NCBI RefSeq assembly: GCF_002897295.1
Contig: NZ_BEXF01000006.1
Span: forward strand, 1-64,000
DNA from: Brevibacillus reuszeri
GTDB taxonomy: Bacteria > Bacillota > Bacilli > Brevibacillales > Brevibacillaceae
DNA: 64,000 nucleotides
Direction: 5' to 3'
Shown: in pieces, positions 39,177-46,305 of the stretch
Numbering within the stretch: the first letter of the stretch is position 1
Layout of the letters: each line of letters opens with the position of its first letter
The notes under the pieces: generated by a model
Told to the model about the DNA's origin: nothing
The model's input: only the letters and a program-made list of their open reading frames with translations
The model's database searches: none
Translations under genes and position numbers: made by a program

Positions 39177-39499
39177 CGTATGTATCCTTTCAATAGGGGA
39201 TAGCGTCCAAAAAAACGGCTAAGCTCTACGGTAAGCTGTACGTGTCGTAGAGCGAGATATGTTTTTGGCAAAGGACTGCTTCGAAGTATTTACCTAGCTA
39301 TAGATAATACGGCTGTGCGTGGAGGTTAGTTACTCCTCTCATAGTATAACGTCTCGGCTCATGCAAAAGCCAGTTCGTGGGTCATCGATTCCTTGCGCAA
39401 AGTGTTTCTAGTATTTTAAATGGACGGCATACTAGTTGTCCTGTTTTGTCTGCAGTGGTCATATCCTTTAGAGAGGTAAATATACTACGGGGTGGTATC
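39177..39499. other. Intergenic region between divergent alarmone synthetase and cupredoxin genes
   Basis: 323 bp without a gene. It contains an 8-bp inverted repeat GCTCTACG/CGTAGAGC (39223-39230 with 39246-39253) in the presumed leader of the minus-strand gene and a GGAG/CTCC repeat near 39321-39337. A TATACT on the minus strand at 39343-39348 may be a -10 box; the matching -35 is poor. Confidence 0.35.
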
Positions 39500-40393
39500 A
39501 TGGACGCTACAGCACAAGTGTTGTTCTATCTGATTTTCACATACGTATGCTTCACTTGGTTTGTTTGGCGCAAGCGAAATAAGCTCGAACCGATGATCTG
39601 CATGGTAAGTGGAATGACTCTCGGGATGATGGTTGGACTGATCGCTGGACTGGTACTGGGGGTCTTGTTCAAAGGCGAGCTTGCCTATTCGACGATGCTG
39701 TCCATTGCGATAGGTACTTTTTCCGGATTGATTTTCGGAATTCCTCTATCCATTCTGACCATGATCGAAGGAGCACTTGCAGGGTTAATGGCTGGAATGA
39801 TGGGGGCGATGCTCGGGGAAATGGTTCCTTACGAACAGGTAGAGCCTCTCTTATTTTTGTTCATCATGCTCTACACGTTTTGCATCATGCTCCTGACCAG
39901 ACAGATCGCGATTTCTACAGATGAGAAGGGTCATCCACAAAAACGCTTTGGCTTGCAGCATCCTCTAGTTGGGGCAATGCTACTAATTGGCGTGTTTCTA
40001 TGGTTTCAATCCTTTCCGGTGTCATCCCATCCTCCTAGGCAGGAAGCAAAACAAAGCGTCGAGCTCGTGGCATCTGATTATTTCTATCATCCCCAGCAAA
40101 TTGTGCTGAAAAAGGGGGAGGAAGTAAAGGTGACGTACCATAATCAAGGAAAGCTCGAGCATGTCGTAGAAATCGTCTCTAAAGGAAATATCGTCGTGGT
40201 ACCAGACGCAGACTCTTCCGCGCATGTGCATATGCATGACGCCAAGTCGACAGGTGAGCTGCATTTGTATGCGCAGCCTGGAGAGAGTGTATCGTATATG
40301 ATTCGAGCTACGGCTGAGGGCGTGTACCCTTTTTACTGCACGATACCGGGTCACAAAGAAAAGGGAATGGTAGGGAGCCTGATTGTAAAATAG
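39500..40393 (+). CDS. Membrane-anchored cupredoxin-domain protein
   Basis: 297 residues. The first 175 are strongly hydrophobic with about six membrane segments rich in Gly and Met (MTLGMMVGLIAGLVLGVLF, LAGLMAGMMGAMLGEM). The C-terminal 105 residues form a cupredoxin domain with type-1 copper ligands: His in LEHVVEI, and Cys, His and Met in FYCTIPGHKEKGM. The domain should sit outside the membrane and carry electrons or store copper. ATG 39500 has GGGGTGG upstream; the open frame begins earlier without a ribosome site. An ECF sigma factor gene follows. Confidence 0.8.
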   Translation: MDATAQVLFYLIFTYVCFTWFVWRKRNKLEPMICMVSGMTLGMMVGLIAGLVLGVLFKGELAYSTMLSIAIGTFSGLIFGIPLSILTMIEGALAGLMAGMMGAMLGEMVPYEQVEPLLFLFIMLYTFCIMLLTRQIAISTDEKGHPQKRFGLQHPLVGAMLLIGVFLWFQSFPVSSHPPRQEAKQSVELVASDYFYHPQQIVLKKGEEVKVTYHNQGKLEHVVEIVSKGNIVVVPDADSSAHVHMHDAKSTGELHLYAQPGESVSYMIRATAEGVYPFYCTIPGHKEKGMVGSLIVK

Positions 40394-40520
40394 ACGGATT
40401 GTCTTTTCCGGACCAGATAGCCGTTCGAATATGCCTTTTTCATGTTTATAAAATAAAGCCTTATACCAAGGGAACTTTTTCATTTCGAGAAAGGTCTAAT
40501 GCGGTGAAAGGAGGTCTTAT

Positions 40521-41101
40521 ATGAAGGAGCATCAAGATTTTTCCCGATTAGAAAAATCTCAGCTGGTAGAAACCATGACTGCGCATCAACAGGATGTCTG
40601 GAATTACGCTTACTTTATCACGGGGAAACAAGACTGGGCTGATGAAATCACGCAGGAGGTTTTCTTAAAGGCATGGAAAGCATTGTTTTCATTCCGCCAA
40701 GAATCCTCGCTTAGAACATGGCTGTTTACCATTACCCGAAACGTATCCCATGATTACAGACGCAAATGCTTAGACAAGCGAATAGGGCTGGAAACCACGA
40801 CTCTCCGATATATCGAAGCAAGTCCTTCCGCTGAAAACGATTTTTTAAGAATAATGACAAAAAGACAATCTGCGAGCTAGTAGGTACGCTGCCTTCAAGC
40901 TTTCAGGACGTATTTGTGCTGGATGCAAAATATGAGAGGAGTATGGAAGAAATCGCCCATATTCTGCAAATTTCTATTGGTACTGTTAAATCGAGGCTAC
41001 ACAGAGCGCGGCGACAACTATCTAAACTGCTTATGAGTGAAGGTATTCAGGTTAGAGCAGAGGACTTGATTATTCAAAACGGAGTAACGAGGGGCGTATA
41101 G
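40521..41101 (+). pseudogene. ECF-type RNA polymerase sigma factor, frameshifted
   Basis: A strong ribosome site AAAGGAGGT precedes ATG 40521. The first frame encodes region 2 (WADEITQEVFLKAWKALFSF, TWLFTITRNVSHDYRRK) and then stops at 40880. Region 4 (LPSSFQDVFVLDAKYERSMEEIAHILQIS, GTVKSRLHRARRQLSK) continues in another frame to 41101. Inserting one base near 40850 (AAGAATAATG, perhaps from AAGAAATAATG) rejoins the frames as about 193 residues, the normal ECF length. Either the gene is inactive or the base is a sequencing error. No anti-sigma gene is adjacent. Confidence 0.85.
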
Positions 41102-41102
41102 G

Positions 41103-41825
41103 ATGGATTTTTTGTGGAAAGAAAAAGTCATCGTCATTATTGGGGGAACCTCAGGCATCGGATTCGCCACCGCACAGGCAGCATACACGAAAGGCGCTCA
41201 TGTAGTCATTGCCGGGCGTTCAGTGTCTAAGCTAGCGGAAGCTAGAAAAGCAATTGGGCATCGTTTACAAACCTTCGTGGTACAAATGACAGATGAATCC
41301 TCCGTTCAAAATATGTTTGCACAGTTAGAGCATGTAGACCACTTATTTATATCCGCAGCCGATGTTGTCATGGGCCCAATCCTGGAAACAGATAGTGACG
41401 TATTGAAAATAGCGATGGAGAGCAGATTCTGGGGCTCCTATTACGCGGCCAAATACGCGGCACCAAAAATGAGTGAGAATGGTTCCATTACCTTTATGTC
41501 CGGTACGTCAACGTGGAAACCAACATCTGGGGGTGCAGTTGCTGCAGCGTCAGGGGCTGCAGTTGAAGCATTGTGCCGAAGCTTAGCGGTAGAGCTTTCT
41601 CCGATCCGTGTAAACACGATCAGTGCTGGAGCGGTCAATACCCCTTTGCTAGACTCTATTTTCGGTGAGAAACGAGATGAAATGGTGGAGCATTTAGAAA
41701 AAACGTTACCAGTAAAACGCATAGGGAGGCCAGAGGATATTGCAGATGCCGCTCTGTACCTGATGCAGAACCGTTACACTACAGGCACGGTACTGTCAGT
41801 CGATGGAGGGTCTCTCCTTACTTAG
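41103..41825 (+). CDS. SDR family protein with altered catalytic Tyr/Lys
   Basis: 240 residues with the short-chain dehydrogenase fold. The cofactor motif GGTSGIG lies at 14-20, Ser133 is in the catalytic Ser position, and the end PEDIADAALYLMQN and GTVLSVDGGSLL is typical. At the YxxxK position the sequence reads AAASG (147-151), so both catalytic residues are replaced; some SDR branches show this and may be non-standard reductases or binding proteins. ATG 41103 starts 1 nt after the sigma-factor stop codon, with GAGGGG in the sigma gene as ribosome site, so the two were probably co-expressed. Confidence 0.85.
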   Translation: MDFLWKEKVIVIIGGTSGIGFATAQAAYTKGAHVVIAGRSVSKLAEARKAIGHRLQTFVVQMTDESSVQNMFAQLEHVDHLFISAADVVMGPILETDSDVLKIAMESRFWGSYYAAKYAAPKMSENGSITFMSGTSTWKPTSGGAVAAASGAAVEALCRSLAVELSPIRVNTISAGAVNTPLLDSIFGEKRDEMVEHLEKTLPVKRIGRPEDIADAALYLMQNRYTTGTVLSVDGGSLLT

Positions 41826-41938
41826 TAACAGAGCAGCCCATCATTCCAATTAAAAATTGGGCTCATGCAATAGGAACGAACACCCATAGTCGCTTCATAA
41901 ATGTAGAGTAGCAACACGAAGTGGCGGAGGTGAAAGGG

Positions 41939-42238
41939 ATGGATGATTTTAAAAAAGAGGTAAAAAAGCTCAAAGCAGCTGAATTCAAGTCAGATAAAGT
42001 AACACCTTGGGATAAGCAAAGTATAAACGAAGGCACTATGGTACGACATGGTTGTAGTCATGGAAGATGTGGTGGATTTGGACGCTGTGGTCGCTGTAGT
42101 TGCAGTTGCTCGTGCAGTTGTTCATGCAGCTGCTCGTGCAGTTGTTCTTGCAGTTGTTCATGCAGCTGCTTCTGTACCTGCTCATGCAGTTGCTTTGTAG
42201 TCATTCCGATATCCAACCGTTGTAATACGAATTATTGA
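41939..42238 (+). CDS. TOMM (azole-modified bacteriocin) precursor peptide with a (Ser-Cys)12 core
   Basis: 99 residues. The leader MDDFKKEVKKLKAAEFK... is charged and helical, like leaders of heterocycloanthracin/sonorensin-type precursors. From residue 39 the peptide is Cys-rich: GCSHGRCGGFGRCGRC, then twelve uninterrupted Ser-Cys dipeptides (54-77), FC, TC, SC, SC, and a FVVIPISNRCNTNY tail; 21 cysteines in all. ATG 41939 sits behind GGAGGTGA; a GTG at 41921 is the alternative. The cyclodehydratase and dehydrogenase genes just downstream predict conversion of Cys/Ser/Thr to thiazoles and oxazoles. Known heterocycloanthracins have Cys-Xaa-Xaa repeats, so this dipeptide period is unusual. 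Confidence 0.88.
   Translation: MDDFKKEVKKLKAAEFKSDKVTPWDKQSINEGTMVRHGCSHGRCGGFGRCGRCSCSCSCSCSCSCSCSCSCSCSCSCFCTCSCSCFVVIPISNRCNTNY
42101..42196 (+). repeat. 12-bp tandem repeat array inside the precursor core
   Basis: Eight consecutive 12-bp units of the type TGCAGTTGTTCA (42101-42196) encode Cys-Ser-Cys-Ser. Units differ mostly at third positions. Units 2-3 and 5-6 are nearly identical 24-bp blocks 36 bp apart, which suggests past unit duplication. Confidence 0.85.
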
Positions 42239-42256
42239 AAAGGTTAGCCTCCAGTA

Positions 42257-42304
42257 CAAAGCTCCTGTCAAGCGTTACAAAAGCGACAGGAGCTTTGCCT
42301 TTTT
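42257..42304 (+). terminator. Terminator or attenuator between precursor and modification genes
   Basis: CAAAGCTCCTGTC pairs perfectly with GACAGGAGCTTTG (42257-42269 with 42285-42297), followed by CCTTTTTC. It separates the precursor from the enzyme genes. Confidence 0.85.
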
Positions 42305-42396
42305 CTGTTGGAATGATGGACAAAGAGCGAATCATAGAATGAGCGTGACACACACATGACGCAAGTGGTAGAAGATTCGAGGTAAGGAGGGATAAT

Positions 42397-44343
42397 ATGG
42401 CGAATTTGAATCCATCGATGCGTCTAAAAGTGAAGCGTGACACGTTTTATTTGCCGAATCCGGATGGAAGCGTGTATTTTCGCAATAACATCGGAACCTT
42501 TCAGATGGAAGGTGAAATGATTGACCAGTGGGTCGAGCAGCTGCTTCCTGTGTTCAATGGGGAGCACACCCTCGAAGAATTAACGGACGATCTGCCGGAA
42601 GAATACCAGAAGCATATATACCAAATAGCAAGCAGTCTGTTTCAGAATGGATTTGTTCAGGACAAGAGCGAAGATATACCTCATCAGTTGCCCAATCATG
42701 TACAAGAGGTATATGGAGCGCAAATCGCGTTTTTAGACGAGCTGAAGGGTTCTGGGGGGTATCGCTTTCAGTCGTATCGTAGCGAAAAAGCTTTGGCTGT
42801 CGGTTCTGGACCGTTTTTTCTTGCCTTGATATCGGCATTGCTGGAGTCTGGGAAGGCACAATTTCACTATTGGATCACAGACAACGATCACACCAATCGA
42901 AAGCGTTTGGAGGAGCTGATTGCCTATGCGCGACAAAATGATCCCGATGTAGAGGTGACCGAGCTATACATGGGCGAGCAGACACAAGCTACGTGGCGGG
43001 AGGCGATATCCCCCTTTTCAGCTGTCTTATACGTATCGGAGAAGGGAGAGCTAGATGAGCTTGCAGCCCTCCAGTCGCTCTGCAGAGAGAATGGTAAAGT
43101 ATTTATCCCGGCAACGTTTTCTTGCCAGAGAGGGATAGCAGGTCCATTGGTTCACTCATCCTCCGAGGCATGCTTTGAAACGGGATGGCGTCGCTTGCAT
43201 CAAGGCTCGCATAACGAGGATACCAAGCAGCATTCTTTTTCAATGACGGCTGCTGCGCTTTTGGCAAATGTGATTGTTTTTGAATGGTTCAAGTACACAA
43301 CAGGAGTATCTACCTCCGAAACAACTAACCAGCTGTATTTATTGAATCTGGAGACATTAGAAGGGGGATGGAAATCCTTTTTCCCCCATCCGCTGGTAAA
43401 AGGACCGGAAAAGCTGCAAGAGGTTAATCCAAGCGAGCTGCTTTTGCAGGCTAGTGAAAAACAACAAGCGTCGGGGAGCTACCATTCCGTTTTTCAGTCG
43501 TGGACGTGTGGGGAAACAGGAATTTTTCATACCTGGGAAGAGGGAGAGTTAAAGCAGCTGCCCCTCGCTCAATGCCAGGTTCAGTCAGTGGATCCACTTT
43601 CGGCTGGGCCCGCTGAGCTTTTGCCAGTTGTTGTGTGTGCCGGTCTCACCCATGACGAAGCGCGCAAAGAAGCGGGCCTGACTGGTGTAGAGATGTATGT
43701 GTCGCGGATAGTTCAACAGCTACTGCATGAGCAAAAGGATCTGCCTCTCGCATTCCAAGAAGCTGTTGGCATCGGGGCGGGAGAAACGGTGGAGGAGGGG
43801 CTTTGCAGGGCGCTTCGTCACTGCTTGACAGAGGTATATGGGAAACAACAGGGGAGAAAAATCACGAGAGCTACACGGGTGCAAATCACGTCGCTGGATG
43901 ATGAAAGGTCTCAATTTTATTTGCGTTCACTAGCTACCTTGGGAGAAAAGCCGCTCATCGGGATAGGTGAGAAGGTACTGGGATTTCCTGTGTATTGGGT
44001 TTGCACGAAAAAAGGCTGGCATGGCAGTGTCGGTTTGGATGATACACAGGCTTTGCGCAGTGCCTTGCTATATGCACTGACGGAGGTACAGAATCAACTG
44101 ATGTACAACAAAGAGATGTATTCCTTGTCAAGACATGCGATTAATTTGACCGAGTCAGAAATAGAGTGGGCATTCTCTTCCCAAAATGGTGTGACGGAAA
44201 GCGATAGATGGAAAGAGGCGCAAATCATTCTGAAGCGACATAACAAGTACCCAGTTGTATGTTCTGCGGCAGTTGAACCATTCTTGAAAGAAGGACTCGG
44301 TGGGGTGTTCGCTCTGTTGCTTAGAGAGGAGGGGACACCGTGA
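42397..44343 (+). CDS. Putative thiazole-containing bacteriocin maturation protein (ThiF-like, RRE-bearing)
   Basis: 648 residues. The N-terminal 90 residues (MRLKVKRDTFYLPNPDGSVYFRNN... EELTDDLPEEYQ) look like a winged-helix leader-recognition element. The next part resembles a degenerate E1/ThiF nucleotide-binding fold (ALAVGSGPFFLALISALLESG). The C-terminal half includes YcaO-like stretches (VGIGAGETVEEGLCRALRHCLTEVYG). The architecture fits the maturation protein repeatedly found with heterocycloanthracin-type precursors. ATG 42397 follows TAAGGAGGGA. It likely binds the precursor leader and presents it to the cyclodehydratase, whose start overlaps this stop. Confidence 0.8.
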   Translation: MANLNPSMRLKVKRDTFYLPNPDGSVYFRNNIGTFQMEGEMIDQWVEQLLPVFNGEHTLEELTDDLPEEYQKHIYQIASSLFQNGFVQDKSEDIPHQLPNHVQEVYGAQIAFLDELKGSGGYRFQSYRSEKALAVGSGPFFLALISALLESGKAQFHYWITDNDHTNRKRLEELIAYARQNDPDVEVTELYMGEQTQATWREAISPFSAVLYVSEKGELDELAALQSLCRENGKVFIPATFSCQRGIAGPLVHSSSEACFETGWRRLHQGSHNEDTKQHSFSMTAAALLANVIVFEWFKYTTGVSTSETTNQLYLLNLETLEGGWKSFFPHPLVKGPEKLQEVNPSELLLQASEKQQASGSYHSVFQSWTCGETGIFHTWEEGELKQLPLAQCQVQSVDPLSAGPAELLPVVVCAGLTHDEARKEAGLTGVEMYVSRIVQQLLHEQKDLPLAFQEAVGIGAGETVEEGLCRALRHCLTEVYGKQQGRKITRATRVQITSLDDERSQFYLRSLATLGEKPLIGIGEKVLGFPVYWVCTKKGWHGSVGLDDTQALRSALLYALTEVQNQLMYNKEMYSLSRHAINLTESEIEWAFSSQNGVTESDRWKEAQIILKRHNKYPVVCSAAVEPFLKEGLGGVFALLLREEGTP

Positions 44344-46283
44344 AAAACACGAAAATCACAGTGATTGGTGAAGGTTTACTGGCAAAAATGGTATCTGAGC
44401 ATTTAGAAATGGAGTACGATATCATTCGCCAATCAGTCTGGAACCCGGATATGCCTCATGTGACTCTCGTACTTGACATGCATGATGCTTGGCATCCTAC
44501 CGAAAGTCTTGAGATGGAAAAATGGCTGCAGTCCGCAGGCATTACATGGTTACGTACCTTCGTTTCGTTCGGAGAGGCAATCGTCGGTCCCGTGGTACGT
44601 CCCGGTATTCCTGGGTGCTCTACGTGCGCGGATATGCGGCGCCTCATGGCAGGCAGAGATCGCAAGGAGATGTGGGGGATTCAGTCCAGGCTCAGCACAA
44701 CCGGTGGGTTTCAAAGAGATGCTTGGATTTCTCATAATGGTCTCATACAGGTTACCGAATATGTAAAAGCAGAAGTACACCGGCTTGTAAAGGGGGAGAA
44801 ACTACAGCTTCATGAACATGTCCAGATCATTGATTTGCAGTCGATGACGAGTACGCGGCACTTTTTTCTCGCTGATCCCTTATGTCCCGTATGCAGTCCA
44901 TTGCCAGAAGACACACCGGAACAAGCGCGGATTACCTTACATGCGAATCCAAAGCCAAATCCGGACAGCTATCGAACAAAATCGATGCATGACTTGAAAA
45001 AGGCATTGGAATCAGAGTATTTGGATTCGCGAATCGGCTTTATAAATAGAAAAATGCGTGATCTTACCTCCGTGTTTGCAGATGTCAGCGTCAATTTGCC
45101 TTTGTTCACGCAGGATGAAGGCACGGCTGGCAGAACGAATTCGTATGCAGACAGCGAGTTGACGGCCATTTTGGAAGGGGTGGAGCGATATTGTGGTCTT
45201 GCTCCGCGTGGCAAACGCACGGTCGTTCATGACTGCTACGAAAATTTGGCAGAGCATGCCCTTGATCCGAGATTGGTTGGCTTGCATTCAGAGGAGCAGT
45301 ATGCCCAGCAAGGCTTTCCTTTCCGCCCTTTTGAACCCAAGCGACCGATGAACTGGGTTTGGGCTTACTCTTTTTTACAGGAGCGCCCTATTTTAGTGCC
45401 GGAATTGATCGCTTACTACAGTCTGGGCTACGGGGAAGGAATTGTTTTTGAGACATCCAATGGCTGTGCACTCGGCGGGAGTCTAGAGGAAGCGATTTTT
45501 TACGGAATCCTTGAAGTCGTCGAACGTGATGCGTTTTTATTAACTTGGTATGCACAATTGCGCTTGCCGAGACTTGATCCGTCTTCTGCAGAAGATCGAG
45601 AGCTCCAATTGATGATCGATCGACTGCAGACTGTTACTGACTACGACTTTTTCATCTACAATGCGACGATGGAAAACGGTATCCCGAGCGTCTGGACAAT
45701 CGCGAAGAACCGTACGCAAAAAGGGCTCAATTTGATTTGCGCTGGTGGAGCACATCCAGATCCGATCCGTGCGGTGAAAAGCTCGCTTCATGAGTCAGCA
45801 GCCATGTTGATTGGATTGTCTGACAAATTCGAGGCGAATCGGGAAAAATACCTCCGCATGCTCCACGACTCTTCTCTTGTGAAGAAAATGGATGATCATG
45901 CGATGCTCTATAGCTTGCCAGAGTCAGAGGAACGTCTTCATTTTTTACTCGATGACACCAGACCGATGCAGACATTCGCTGAAGCGTTCACAGCAAGGAA
46001 GAAGCATGAAGACCTCACAGATGATTTGCGTGACTTGCTCCAAATTTTTCGGAACCTGGATATGGATGTGATTGTTGTTGACCAAACTACCCCTGACGTT
46101 CGGAGAAATGGACTGACTTGCGTACGTGTGCTCATTCCAGGGATGCTTCCTATGACATTTGGACATCATCTCACACGTATAGATGGCTTGAAAAGAGTGC
46201 GACAGGTTCCTGTTACACTGGGGTATGTAAAGGAACCACTTCGCGATGACCAATTAAATCCGCATCCCCATCCATTTCCATAA
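44340..46283 (+). CDS. TOMM cyclodehydratase: fused E1-like and YcaO domains
   Basis: 647 residues. The N-terminal E1-like region (KITVIGEGLLAKMV) carries two CxxC pairs, CSTC near 96 and CPVC near 185, fitting a structural zinc. The YcaO domain follows with the ATP-site glutamates (ELTAILEGVERY and EEAIFYGILEVVERDAF) and AVKSSLHESAAM. The protein ends NPHPHPFP, the proline-rich PxPxP-type tail of azoline-forming YcaO enzymes. It should use ATP to cyclise Cys and Ser/Thr side chains onto the backbone. GTG 44340 overlaps the previous stop, with AGAGAGGAGGGG upstream. Confidence 0.92.
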   Translation: MKNTKITVIGEGLLAKMVSEHLEMEYDIIRQSVWNPDMPHVTLVLDMHDAWHPTESLEMEKWLQSAGITWLRTFVSFGEAIVGPVVRPGIPGCSTCADMRRLMAGRDRKEMWGIQSRLSTTGGFQRDAWISHNGLIQVTEYVKAEVHRLVKGEKLQLHEHVQIIDLQSMTSTRHFFLADPLCPVCSPLPEDTPEQARITLHANPKPNPDSYRTKSMHDLKKALESEYLDSRIGFINRKMRDLTSVFADVSVNLPLFTQDEGTAGRTNSYADSELTAILEGVERYCGLAPRGKRTVVHDCYENLAEHALDPRLVGLHSEEQYAQQGFPFRPFEPKRPMNWVWAYSFLQERPILVPELIAYYSLGYGEGIVFETSNGCALGGSLEEAIFYGILEVVERDAFLLTWYAQLRLPRLDPSSAEDRELQLMIDRLQTVTDYDFFIYNATMENGIPSVWTIAKNRTQKGLNLICAGGAHPDPIRAVKSSLHESAAMLIGLSDKFEANREKYLRMLHDSSLVKKMDDHAMLYSLPESEERLHFLLDDTRPMQTFAEAFTARKKHEDLTDDLRDLLQIFRNLDMDVIVVDQTTPDVRRNGLTCVRVLIPGMLPMTFGHHLTRIDGLKRVRQVPVTLGYVKEPLRDDQLNPHPHPFP

Positions 46284-46305
46284 AGATCAGCTGGGAGGAA
46301 GCAGG

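Noticed and set aside
40916-41101. Separate small regulator gene with sigma region 4
   Set aside because: It has no ribosome site at its ATG and continues the broken upstream sigma factor after adding one base.
42098-42196. CRISPR-like repeats
   Set aside because: Units are contiguous, 12 bp and in frame, with no spacers; they are codon repeats.
41939-42238. Cys-rich peptide as a metallothionein
   Set aside because: The charged leader, the strict Ser-Cys alternation and the adjacent cyclodehydratase and dehydrogenase genes fit a modified peptide precursor much better.
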